Shown here: positions 1-7,012 of the stretch, piece after piece
How the letters are laid out: each line of letters begins with the position of its first letter
Numbering within the stretch: the stretch's first letter is position 1
Origin: Pseudomonas sp. RIT-562
GTDB taxonomy: Bacteria > Pseudomonadota > Gammaproteobacteria > Pseudomonadales > Pseudomonadaceae
Direction: 5' to 3'
Assembly (NCBI RefSeq): GCF_026241895.1
Contig: NZ_JAPJIV010000007.1
Span: 62,001 to 126,000 of the forward strand
Length of the DNA: 64,000 nucleotides
Position numbers and translations under genes: made by a program
Notes under the pieces: generated by a model
Databases searched by the model: none
Told to the model about the DNA's origin: nothing
Seen by the model: only the letters and a program-made list of their open reading frames with translations

Positions 1-237
1 GGCAGGTTGCGACGTGCTCTATTGAGGCAAGAGCGAAGGGTGGCAACGCTGGATCGGGGCTTGTGATGCCGAAAATGGAGGCTGGAACGCGGCGTACGAG
101 CTTATCAGTACCGATCAAAGTCTGAAGGGTAGCGAAAAGCAGCGCCAAGGGGAATGGCAGCAGCGCAGTACTTCGCTTGTACAAGCATCTTGGCGCCAGT
201 ACCATTACCGCTCTCTTTTTCCGGCAGGAGCGGTTGC

Positions 238-1116
238 ATGATTGCGGGCAGTATGGTGGCACTGGTCACACCCATGGATGCACAGGGTCGTCTCGACTGG
301 GACAGCCTGAGCAAACTGGTGGACTTTCACCTGCAAAACGGCACCCACGCCATCGTGGCGGTCGGCACTACAGGTGAATCGGCCACCCTTGACGTGAACG
401 AACACATCGAAGTGATTCGTTTCGTGGTGAAGCAGGTTGCAGGACGCATTCCGGTGATCGCCGGAACGGGCGCCAACTCGACGCGCGAAGCCATCGAGCT
501 GACCACCAACGCGAAGACCGCTGGTGCCGACGCCTGCCTGCTGGTGACGCCGTACTACAACAAGCCGACCCAGGAAGGCCTGTACCAGCACTTCAAGGCC
601 ATCGCCGAAGCTGTCGACATCCCGCAGATCCTCTACAACGTGCCTGGCCGCACCGCTTGCGACATGCAGGCCGACACCGTGATTCGCCTGTCGACCGTGA
701 AGAACATCATCGGCATCAAGGAAGCCACCGGCGACCTGTCTCGTGCCAAGGCCATCCTCGATGGCGTCAGCGCCGACTTCCTTGTGATCTCGGGTGATGA
801 TCCGACCGCCGTCGAGCTGATCCTGATGGGCGGCAAGGGCAACATCTCGGTGACCGCCAACGTCGCCCCGCGCGCCATGGCCGATCTGTGCAATGCCGCT
901 CTGAAAGGCGATGCCGTCACCGCGCGCGCCATTCACGAAACGCTGATGCCACTCAATAAAACCCTGTTCATCGAATCCAACCCTATTCCCGTGAAATGGG
1001 CGCTACATGAAATGGGCTTGATGCCGGACGGTATCCGTCTGCCGCTCACCTGGCTCAGCACTGCCTGTCACGAACCGCTGCGGCAGGCCATGCGCCAGTC
1101 CGGCGTCCTGGTTTAA
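238..1116 (+). CDS. dapA: 4-hydroxy-tetrahydrodipicolinate synthase
   Basis: Condenses pyruvate with aspartate semialdehyde, the first committed step of lysine and diaminopimelate synthesis; cytoplasmic (alpha/beta)8 barrel. The 292-residue product has the family length. GTTGES lies at residues 43-48, the catalytic Tyr133 in ILYNVPGR and the Schiff-base Lys161 in GIKEATGD. The start at 238 follows a strong AGGAGCGG ribosome site; an open frame further upstream has no family sequence. bamC follows 17 bp later, the usual Pseudomonas order. The 237 bp before the gene hold no other feature I can support. Confidence 0.97.
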   Translation: MIAGSMVALVTPMDAQGRLDWDSLSKLVDFHLQNGTHAIVAVGTTGESATLDVNEHIEVIRFVVKQVAGRIPVIAGTGANSTREAIELTTNAKTAGADACLLVTPYYNKPTQEGLYQHFKAIAEAVDIPQILYNVPGRTACDMQADTVIRLSTVKNIIGIKEATGDLSRAKAILDGVSADFLVISGDDPTAVELILMGGKGNISVTANVAPRAMADLCNAALKGDAVTARAIHETLMPLNKTLFIESNPIPVKWALHEMGLMPDGIRLPLTWLSTACHEPLRQAMRQSGVLV

Positions 1117-1133
1117 TTGAGGAAGTACTACGC

Positions 1134-2249
1134 ATGAAGCGATTGGCCGGACTTTCCGCACTAGCCGTGATCATCTCCAGCACCAGTGGCTGTGGATGGG
1201 TCTGGGGCCCGGAAGGTTATTTCCGTGACCGTGGTAGCGATTACCTGGAAGCGCAACAGACTGCACCGATGCAATTGCCACCGGATGTCACTACCGCCAA
1301 GCGCCTTGACCCGTTGCTGCCGATCCCGCGCAACGTGGCCGATGACTCCGTCAAGGGCGAGTACGTGGTTCCCCGTCCGCAACCGCTGACCGCAGCGGCT
1401 GATGCCAGCGCCTACTCGCTGCAGAAGAGCGGTGACACCCGCTGGATCGTCGCGCAGAACCCACCGGCCGAAGCTTGGCCAGTGGCCGTGCAGTTCTTCC
1501 AGGACAACGGCTTCCGCCTGGACGAGCAGCGCCCGCAAACCGGCGAATTCACCACCACCTGGCAGCATCCCGACGAACTGTCCGCCGCCATGGCCAAGCG
1601 CCTGAGCGCCGCCGGTGTCGGTGCCGACAGCGAAACCCGCGTGCGGGTGCGTATCGAGCCAGGCGTGCAGCGCAATACCAGTGAAATCTACGTGGTCAGC
1701 GCCGAGCGTCCTGCCGGCAGCACTGCCGACGTCGAATTCACCAACCGTTCGGTCAACACCGGCCTGGACGCGGCACTGGTCGACGACATGCTTGCAAGCA
1801 TGAGCCGTATCTCCGAGAAAGGCGGTTCGGTATCCATGCTGGCTTCGCGTGATTTTGATACGCCAAGCCGTGTGAGCCTGAGCGAAGACGGCAGCGGCAA
1901 CCCGGTCCTGAACATCGGCAACGACCTGGATCGTGCCTGGTCGAGCGTCGGTCGTGCGCTGGAGCAGGGCGAATGGCGAGTGGAAGACATCAACCGCAGC
2001 CTGGGCCTGTACTACATCAACCTCGCCGAAAAGGCCGAGAAGAAAGACGACAAGCCTGGTTTCTTCAGCAGCCTGTTCGGCAGCGCGCCGAACAAGGAAG
2101 AAGTTGAAGCCCGCGCCGAGCGTTATCAGGTTCGCCTGAGCAAGGTGGGTGAAAACGTCCAGGTCACCGTCGAGAAGAACATCAACACCGTGGCGCCAGC
2201 TGATGTGGCGCGCAAAGTGTTGAGCGTGATTCAGGACAACCTGGGCTGA
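1134..2249 (+). CDS. bamC: Outer membrane assembly lipoprotein BamC
   Basis: Lipoprotein of the BAM complex, which folds beta-barrel proteins into the outer membrane. The 371-residue protein begins with a lipoprotein signal peptide: positively charged start, hydrophobic stretch, then SSTSGC with the acylated cysteine at residue 20. The unstructured N-terminal region that binds BamD follows, then two helix-grip domains at roughly 90-210 and 240-370. It sits directly behind dapA, a conserved linkage in pseudomonads (formerly nlpB). The lipobox is slightly unusual because Ser rather than Leu occupies the -3 region. Confidence 0.93.
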   Translation: MKRLAGLSALAVIISSTSGCGWVWGPEGYFRDRGSDYLEAQQTAPMQLPPDVTTAKRLDPLLPIPRNVADDSVKGEYVVPRPQPLTAAADASAYSLQKSGDTRWIVAQNPPAEAWPVAVQFFQDNGFRLDEQRPQTGEFTTTWQHPDELSAAMAKRLSAAGVGADSETRVRVRIEPGVQRNTSEIYVVSAERPAGSTADVEFTNRSVNTGLDAALVDDMLASMSRISEKGGSVSMLASRDFDTPSRVSLSEDGSGNPVLNIGNDLDRAWSSVGRALEQGEWRVEDINRSLGLYYINLAEKAEKKDDKPGFFSSLFGSAPNKEEVEARAERYQVRLSKVGENVQVTVEKNINTVAPADVARKVLSVIQDNLG

Positions 2250-2253
2250 TCTC

Positions 2254-3012
2254 ATGCGTTTTGCCGTTCTCGGCAGCGGTAGCCAAGGGAACGGCACGCT
2301 GATAGCCAGCGCTGATACGTATGTGCTGGTGGATTGTGGTTTTTCCCTGCGGGAAACCGAAAAACGCCTGTTGCGCCTCGGGGTAAACCCGGCGCAGCTG
2401 AGCGCGATACTCGTGACCCACGAACATGCCGACCACGTGCATGGCGTGGGTTTGCTGTCTCGGCGCTACAATCTGCCTGTCTACCTCAGTCGCGGCACCC
2501 TGCGCGGGATGCGCAAACCGATTGAGCCGGCCGGCCTCCTGGCGGGCGGCGAGCAACTGCAGATCGGCGCACTGAGCATCGGCGTCATTGCCGTGGCCCA
2601 TGATGCACAGGAACCGACGCAGTACGTATTCAGCGATGGTGAGCGACGCTTCGGCCTGCTGACCGACCTGGGTTCGTATTGCAACAGGGTGCTGGATGGC
2701 TACAAGGACCTCGATGCGTTGATGATCGAGTCCAACCATTGCCGTGACATGCTGGCTCGCGGTCACTACCCGTACTTTCTCAAGCAGCGGGTTGGCGGGG
2801 AGCTGGGACATTTGAACAACCACCAGGCGGCATTCCTGGTGTCCGAGTTGGGCTGGCAAGGCCTGCAACACCTGGTCCTGGCCCATCTGAGCAGCAAGAA
2901 CAACCTGCCGCAGCTGGCCCGGCAATGTTTTGTCGACACCCTCGGGTGCGACCCGGACTGGCTGCAACTGGCCGATCAAGATTCAGGGCTCGACTGGCGA
3001 CACATCGCCTAG
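2254..3012 (+). CDS. MBL-fold metallo-hydrolase (PhnP/YycJ-like)
   Basis: Metallo-beta-lactamase fold hydrolase of 252 residues. The start lies 4 bp after the bamC stop. The metal-binding signature THEHADHVHG is at about residues 52-61, and GSGSQGN at the extreme N terminus is typical of this branch. Further metal ligands are likely in the central ESNH and LGHLNN segments. Members are predicted exonucleases or phosphodiesterases; the substrate cannot be read from the sequence. It is probably cotranscribed with dapA-bamC, as in other Pseudomonas. Confidence 0.85.
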   Translation: MRFAVLGSGSQGNGTLIASADTYVLVDCGFSLRETEKRLLRLGVNPAQLSAILVTHEHADHVHGVGLLSRRYNLPVYLSRGTLRGMRKPIEPAGLLAGGEQLQIGALSIGVIAVAHDAQEPTQYVFSDGERRFGLLTDLGSYCNRVLDGYKDLDALMIESNHCRDMLARGHYPYFLKQRVGGELGHLNNHQAAFLVSELGWQGLQHLVLAHLSSKNNLPQLARQCFVDTLGCDPDWLQLADQDSGLDWRHIA

Positions 3013-3040
3013 CCCACCTACTTAGCAAGCGGAGCCCATC

Positions 3041-3754
3041 ATGGAAAAACGTGAAGAACTCTACCGCGGCAAAGCCAAATCGGTTTTCAAGACCGACGAC
3101 GCTGACCGCTTGATCCTGCTGTTTCGCAACGACACTTCGGCGTTCGACGGCAAGCGCATCGAACAGCTCGACCGCAAGGGCATGGTGAACAACAAGTTCA
3201 ACGCCTTCATCATGCAGAAACTCGAAGCCGCCGGCGTGCCGACCCAGTTCGACAAGCTGCTGGGCGACAACGAGTGCCTGGTGAAGAAGCTCGACATGAT
3301 CCCGGTCGAGTGCGTCGTGCGTAACTACGCCGCCGGCAGCCTGGTCAAGCGCCTGGGCGTCGAAGAGGGCATGAAGCTCAACCCTTACACCTTCGAACTG
3401 TTCCTGAAGGACGACGCCAAGGGCGACCCGTTCATCAACGAATCGCATGTCGTCGCTTTTGGCTGGGGCACCGCCGAGCAACTGGTACGCATGAAGGAAC
3501 TGTCGCTCAAGGTCAACGAAGTCCTGAGCAAACTGTTCGACGACGCCGGCCTGCTGCTGGTCGACTTCAAACTCGAATTCGGCGTATTCAGCGACGGCTC
3601 CATCGTCCTGGGCGACGAATTCAGCCCCGACGGCTGCCGCCTTTGGGACAAGGCCACTGGCAAGAAAATGGACAAGGACCGCTTCCGCCAAGGCCTCGGT
3701 GACGTCATCGAAGCCTACGAAGAAGTCGCCAACCGTCTGGGCGTACCGCTTTAA
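3041..3754 (+). CDS. purC: Phosphoribosylaminoimidazole-succinocarboxamide synthase
   Basis: ATP-dependent ligation of aspartate to CAIR in de novo purine synthesis (SAICAR synthetase). The 237-residue product is full length. It opens with the family start [13 protein letters not shown] and carries [14 protein letters not shown], the VRNYAAGSL substrate-binding stretch and the [14 protein letters not shown] motif near residues 190-205. The start follows AAGCGGAG. It ends the dapA operon-like block; tRNA-Ser lies 83 bp downstream behind its own promoter. Confidence 0.97.
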   Translation: MEKREELYRGKAKSVFKTDDADRLILLFRNDTSAFDGKRIEQLDRKGMVNNKFNAFIMQKLEAAGVPTQFDKLLGDNECLVKKLDMIPVECVVRNYAAGSLVKRLGVEEGMKLNPYTFELFLKDDAKGDPFINESHVVAFGWGTAEQLVRMKELSLKVNEVLSKLFDDAGLLLVDFKLEFGVFSDGSIVLGDEFSPDGCRLWDKATGKKMDKDRFRQGLGDVIEAYEEVANRLGVPL

Positions 3755-3798
3755 TCGACGCAAGCATCTGATACCACAGAAATATTTCGCTTAGGGGC

Positions 3799-3827
3799 TT
3801 CGCATCCGGCGAAAGTGTTGTTATGAT
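3799..3827 (+). promoter_or_regulatory. Putative sigma70 promoter of tRNA-Ser
   Basis: A good -10 box TATGAT (3822-3827) is followed by a GC-rich discriminator GCGCGCC, typical of stringently controlled tRNA promoters. A weak -35 candidate, TTCGCA (3799-3804), is spaced 17 bp away. The first base of the tRNA is 11 bp after the -10 box. Confidence 0.6.
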
Positions 3828-3837
3828 GCGCGCCGTT

Positions 3838-3927
3838 GGAGAGATGCCAGAGTGGCCGAATGGGACGGATTCGAAATCCGTTGTACCTTCACCGGTACCT
3901 AGGGTTCGAATCCCTATCTCTCCGCCA
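3838..3927 (+). tRNA. tRNA-Ser (anticodon CGA)
   Basis: Ninety-base class II tRNA. The acceptor arms GGAGAGA (3838-3844) and TCTCTCC (3917-3923) pair perfectly, followed by discriminator G and encoded CCA. The anticodon stem ACGGA/TCCGT encloses the loop TTCGAAA, giving anticodon CGA, which reads UCG serine codons. A long variable arm and a T arm with GGTTCGAATCC are present. Its 3' end was used by mobile elements: a 24-bp inverted copy lies at 6861-6884 and the sequence becomes AT-rich immediately downstream. Confidence 0.97.
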
Positions 3928-3930
3928 TTA
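3907..3930 (+). repeat. att-like core: tRNA-Ser 3' end
   Basis: These 24 bases, from the T loop through CCA and 3 bp beyond, recur exactly as the reverse complement at 6861-6884. A tRNA 3' end is the classical attachment site of tyrosine-recombinase islands, so this copy is the reconstituted attL-like end. The partner is inverted rather than direct, which a simple single integration would not give. Confidence 0.75.
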
Positions 3931-3942
3931 TTGAGTAAGACT

Positions 3943-3980
3943 AAGCCCCTGTAATCGTTAGAGATTACAGGGGCTTTTTC
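3943..3980 (+). terminator. Rho-independent terminator of tRNA-Ser
   Basis: A perfect 14-bp stem (3943-3956 with 3963-3976) closed by the loop GTTAGA is followed directly by TTTC. It ends the tRNA transcript 16 bp after the CCA. Confidence 0.9.
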
Positions 3981-3996
3981 GTTTCAGATGATTGAG

Positions 3997-4015
3997 TTAG
4001 GGCATTTTTAGGGCA
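3997..4015 (+). repeat. Arm-type direct repeat pair TTAGGGCA
   Basis: TTAGGGCA occurs twice, at 3997-4004 and 4008-4015, with an 11-bp period (one helical turn). The same pair with the same spacing appears inverted at 6983-7001. Short, helically phased repeats beside a tRNA core resemble arm-type binding sites of tyrosine integrases; this is inference from arrangement only. Confidence 0.55.
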
Positions 4016-4126
4016 AAAAACATCTTCGGCTGGACCGGTGGCGTCCCTTTGCTCTTTTACGATCGTAGGCAATCTCTGCTCATTCAGCAGAGTCTCAGTG
4101 ACAAAAATTCACTGGGGCGCTAGAGT

Positions 4127-4143
4127 TAGCCATCAAATGGCTA
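4127..4143. promoter_or_regulatory. Palindrome upstream of the island operon (candidate operator)
   Basis: A perfect 7-bp inverted repeat TAGCCAT-CAA-ATGGCTA lies 33 bp before the start codon at 4177. Size, symmetry and position fit a repressor operator or a site overlapping a promoter. No regulator gene is encoded in the operon, so the binding protein is unknown. Confidence 0.45.
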
Positions 4144-4176
4144 CCAAGAGCTTCAACGCTCATTTAGAGGGATCTA

Positions 4177-4683
4177 ATGTCTAACCGCCAATACCCGGTT
4201 GAAATGGCGAATCTCGTTTGCAAATTTGGGGATCAAAACCTTCTTGATTATTTTGAAGAAATTGTGCTGCCGTCCTTTTATAATCCTGAGCTCACAAGGA
4301 TTTATGGAACGACGCAATTTTTCTTTGAAAACGTAGAATTAGTCACAGTCGATGGGCGGGTTTTACTTGTTGGTCGATTTATTAAGGACATGGTTTTAGA
4401 GCGAGAGCAGATTTATACTAAATCGGGATTGGTAGAAGATCATGAGGAAATGCAATCTTCACCTTCTTGTATTTTTGTTTTAGTTCTTGATATTCATCGG
4501 CTTATCTTTCTTAAAGAAACAAAATTCGCTCCAACGCTGGATAATTTCAAGTCGACACTTGAGAGTTTCTTGAAGCGTAGCCATAAAGCCTTTATTGATA
4601 CTACGTATGATGAGCTTAAAGAGAGTGGCGAGAAAGTAACGAAAAAGCAGTTGATGCTTGATAATTTTCCTCCTACTTTGTAG
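4177..4683 (+). CDS. Island protein A, N-terminal part (RexA-like architecture, hypothetical)
   Basis: 168 codons in AT-rich sequence unlike the flanking core genes. The ATG follows a good site, GAGGGATCTA. The reading frame does not close naturally: after the TAG at 4681-4683 the same frame stays open to 5151, so this is probably the first half of one 324-codon gene. The segment near residues 108-135 (SPSCIFVLVLDIHRLIFLKE) is a compact beta-rich stretch whose spacing and sequence loosely resemble the middle of phage lambda RexA. No signal peptide or membrane helix. Function unknown; role as a cytoplasmic sensor of a defence pair is inferred from the membrane-protein partner downstream. Confidence 0.7.
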   Translation: MSNRQYPVEMANLVCKFGDQNLLDYFEEIVLPSFYNPELTRIYGTTQFFFENVELVTVDGRVLLVGRFIKDMVLEREQIYTKSGLVEDHEEMQSSPSCIFVLVLDIHRLIFLKETKFAPTLDNFKSTLESFLKRSHKAFIDTTYDELKESGEKVTKKQLMLDNFPPTL

Positions 4684-5151
4684 TTGATTCCGTTAACTTC
4701 AGCACAAAGTATCGACTCTTTTGTTCGGCAGTATGAGGTTTTGAGTTCGGTTACATATAAGTTTTCTGATCGAAATGACGAACATGATAATGAAGGTTTT
4801 TTCGAGGCTGTGCAACGTCAGAAGGATGAAGTTAATAGTAAGACAACAACAATTCGTCACTCAAACTCTGAAGGGTTGGATAAAGATAGTGTGATCGAGG
4901 AAGTACAGGCTGCCACTGTTCAGGGAAATCAGACAGTGACGCTTGTGGGTAAAGATAGTTCGGGTACGGAATTGCGCGGTGACAATGAGCATTTTCAGCT
5001 TAAGAGTTATGTTGAGTTAACAACGAACTCGCCTTCGCAAGCAGCACCGACTTTGTTTCAAAAATTTATTCAGTTGGTAGGCGATGGTATGATTCAAGTT
5101 GCAGCTCCAACCCGAGCAGCGATTGCCAAACTCACTCCTTATCGTAGGTGA
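4684..5151 (+). CDS. Island protein A, C-terminal part (in frame after an amber codon)
   Basis: 155 codons, in the same frame and immediately after the TAG that ends the previous entry. The only possible start is the TTG right behind the stop, and no Shine-Dalgarno sequence precedes it, so independent initiation is unlikely; reinitiation or readthrough would be required. The joined 324-residue protein would read smoothly across the junction (PPTL, stop, LIPLTSAQ). The segment is charged and soluble, with no recognised motif. Its stop overlaps the GTG of the membrane gene by 4 bp (GTGA), so the two were translated as a coupled pair. Best explanation: a nonsense mutation or a sequencing error in one gene. 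Confidence 0.5.
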   Translation: MIPLTSAQSIDSFVRQYEVLSSVTYKFSDRNDEHDNEGFFEAVQRQKDEVNSKTTTIRHSNSEGLDKDSVIEEVQAATVQGNQTVTLVGKDSSGTELRGDNEHFQLKSYVELTTNSPSQAAPTLFQKFIQLVGDGMIQVAAPTRAAIAKLTPYRR

Positions 5152-5765
5152 ACCAGGTGAACGATGATTTGTCGCCCAAGGCGTTGATGGATGAAAAGAG
5201 CTTGTGGGCGATTTACGTCAAAGCGAGAAGGATTCCCTTTAGTTCATTTAATTTTTGGATGACGTTAATCGTTTTTATTTTGGTGGTGCTTCAATACTGC
5301 ATGTTGGAAATCTCATTGGATGAGAAGCTTAAGATTGTGCGGGAATTTAGCACCATGGCTTTGGGGGTAGTGGTTTCTGTCTTAGGTTTTATTTTGGCTG
5401 GTTTTACCATCTTTGCAACGATTAGTCAGCCCGATATGCTAGTGGCAATGTCTAAGCATAGGCATGACAAATCGCAGTTGTCTTTTTTGAAAAACAATTT
5501 TTTTATTTTTATGCGTGTATTTATTTATTACTTGGTTTATACGGTTTTCTGTTTGTTGGTGATTTTGTTCGCAATCAAAGGAGGGCTGGTGCATAAGATA
5601 GTACAGCTCTCCCCAATATCATGGAAAATTACAGAGTGGTTGGTCGGTGTGGCATACGTTACTCTTTATACGGGGATGTTCTTCTTGTTGATGCAATTAA
5701 AATCCTTTATTTATAATGTCTACCATACCGTCATGACTGCGATTCGCTGGAAAGCTATTCAGTAA
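5148..5765 (+). CDS. Island protein B, four-helix membrane protein (hypothetical, RexB-like topology)
   Basis: 205 residues, AT-rich. Four hydrophobic segments are evident at about 35-55, 70-92, 118-143 and 170-190, separated by charged loops such as SKHRHDKSQ, so an inner-membrane protein with both ends cytoplasmic is likely. The GTG at 5148 overlaps the previous stop; a second GTG at 5157 has the better ribosome site (AGGTG, 6 bp away) and may be the real start. Pairing of a soluble protein of about 320 residues with a small four-helix membrane protein resembles RexA/RexB and Kiwa systems, though gene order differs from Kiwa. It converges on the integrase gene with an 11-bp overlap. Family not recognised. 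Confidence 0.75.
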   Translation: MNQVNDDLSPKALMDEKSLWAIYVKARRIPFSSFNFWMTLIVFILVVLQYCMLEISLDEKLKIVREFSTMALGVVVSVLGFILAGFTIFATISQPDMLVAMSKHRHDKSQLSFLKNNFFIFMRVFIYYLVYTVFCLLVILFAIKGGLVHKIVQLSPISWKITEWLVGVAYVTLYTGMFFLLMQLKSFIYNVYHTVMTAIRWKAIQ

Positions 5766-6774
5766 GATCACGTTGATTGGCATCGATCGTTGTTCGAAAG
5801 CCCATTTGCTCGGATACGAAAGCGGCCATGCTTTTTGTGTCCCTTGGTATCCATCGTCCATAATGTTTCCTCACCATTGTTGTATCACTATGTCCTAATT
5901 GGCGTGCGACCCACTCCACTGGTACGTAGCTTGAAAGGGCTTGGCTCGCAAAGGTGTGGCGACATTGATTGGCGCCTCGGTGGCGGACTTGTGCCTTTTT
6001 CAGATGGGCGGTGAACCACTTGCTCACAGTCTTGCCACTCCACAGCAGGCCGCTGGTGGAGCTGTGGAAAAGAAACCTCACCTTCATCTTCTTTGATGTG
6101 ATGTTGTCGCGCTGGATAACGGTGATCTCTACTGCAGTAGCCTCCTTGGCTGCAGTAACAATCTCTCGCATCAGCTCGAGAGCGGGGTATATCAGCTCTA
6201 CAACTCGCACCCTGGAGCGTTCTTTAGGCACTTTGAATTCGCCGACGACCAATGCCCGCCGAACGTGTACCAAACCAGCATCAAGATCGATGTCTTCAAC
6301 GGCGAGCCCGATAAGCTCGGATAAGGACAGCCCGGCCCAGCAATTGAACTCGATCATCCTCGTATCCGCGCGTCGGTCGGGGTCTGCTTTGCTGATGGAA
6401 TCGATCTCGGCGCGGCTGAACGGATCGGCGTGCTCCAGATCCACGTCCGATCCGACATTGCTGATCCTGTCGAGTGCATTAGCTTTCAGGATTCCGTCGC
6501 CGAAGGCGTCAGCCCAGACCCCTCGAACAACGGTGAATATATCGTTAACAGTCTTTGGGGCGAGACCTTGCTTTAGCAGCTGTGCCTGAAACAACTCGAT
6601 ATCACTTTTACTGATGTCGACGATTCGACGTTTTCCAAACTTGTTATCAACGTGAGCAGACTTACTCACATAGTTGATCACCGTGCTCGATGCTTTGAGT
6701 GCGCGCTGTACTTCCAGCCATCGATCAATTCCTTCCTTCACGGTGCGCTTGCGGTAGAAGAAGCCCGATCTCAA
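5755..6774 (-). CDS. Tyrosine recombinase/integrase, probably 5'-truncated
   Basis: Site-specific integrase of an island. The core-binding domain spans about residues 10-105 and the catalytic domain 115-325. Arg272 in NQCRHTFAS, His295 in LGHSD and the nucleophile Tyr305 in RKHYGRW are present. The first catalytic Arg, expected in a GLRxSE context, is Ser150 (GLSLSEL), and the usual His of HxxR is Asn269. Only a TTG directly behind an in-frame TGA is available as start, without a ribosome site, so the N-terminal arm-binding domain seems lost. A terminator and a tRNA fragment lie where the 5' end should be. Some Pseudomonas relatives may share the Ser/Asn changes, so activity is uncertain. Confidence 0.8.
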   Translation of the reverse strand: MRSGFFYRKRTVKEGIDRWLEVQRALKASSTVINYVSKSAHVDNKFGKRRIVDISKSDIELFQAQLLKQGLAPKTVNDIFTVVRGVWADAFGDGILKANALDRISNVGSDVDLEHADPFSRAEIDSISKADPDRRADTRMIEFNCWAGLSLSELIGLAVEDIDLDAGLVHVRRALVVGEFKVPKERSRVRVVELIYPALELMREIVTAAKEATAVEITVIQRDNITSKKMKVRFLFHSSTSGLLWSGKTVSKWFTAHLKKAQVRHRGANQCRHTFASQALSSYVPVEWVARQLGHSDTTMVRKHYGRWIPRDTKSMAAFVSEQMGFRTTIDANQRDLTE

Positions 6775-6820
6775 TCATCGATGGGCCGACGATGCTTTAG
6801 AACAGCATCATGGAAAACGA

Positions 6821-6856
6821 AAAAGCCCCGTAACTTCTCAGCTACGGGGCTTTTTC
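6821..6856. terminator. Bidirectional terminator-like hairpin
   Basis: GCCCCGTA and TACGGGGC arms enclose a 10-base loop, flanked by AAAA on one side and TTTTT on the other, so it can stop transcription in either direction. On the minus strand it follows the tRNA 3' fragment just as the terminator at 3943-3980 follows the intact tRNA, but the stem sequence is different. Confidence 0.75.
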
Positions 6857-6860
6857 TATG

Positions 6861-6884
6861 TAATGGCGGAGAGATAGGGATTCG
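6861..6884 (-). repeat. Inverted copy of the tRNA-Ser 3' end (att-like remnant)
   Basis: Exact 24-bp reverse complement of 3907-3930. The match breaks in the T loop (TGC instead of TTC) and nothing further upstream on the minus strand forms a tRNA, so this is only a 3' fragment, as attR sites usually are. Its inverted orientation relative to the intact tRNA points to an inversion or to two overlapping element remnants. Confidence 0.75.
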
Positions 6885-6982
6885 CACCCCTTCAAGTCTT
6901 CCCCCTGTCCGCTCTAGGCCTTAAAAAATGGCGTTTTATGGATCTGGCTGAGGCATGCTGCGGCCTATAGCGGCCCTGAATT

Positions 6983-7001
6983 TGCCCTAAATCTGCCCTA
7001 A
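6983..7001 (-). repeat. Inverted arm-type repeat pair
   Basis: TGCCCTAA at 6983-6990 and 6994-7001 is the inverted counterpart of the pair at 3997-4015, with the identical 11-bp period. On the minus strand the order is arm then tRNA core, as expected for an attR, while the left end has core then arm. Confidence 0.5.
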
Positions 7002-7012
7002 GGTGGTGAGAC

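Noticed and set aside
4177..5765. Assignment of the island operon to Kiwa
   Set aside because: Kiwa encodes its membrane protein first and its soluble protein second; the order here is reversed and no KwaB motif could be recognised.
3838..6884. A simple single integrated element between tRNA-Ser and its repeat
   Set aside because: The 24-bp repeat is inverted, whereas site-specific integration leaves direct copies.
6652..6924. 90-codon plus-strand frame across the inverted tRNA fragment
   Set aside because: Its end reads GGEIGIRTPSS, the usual artefact of translating a tRNA-Ser in reverse, and it crosses a terminator.
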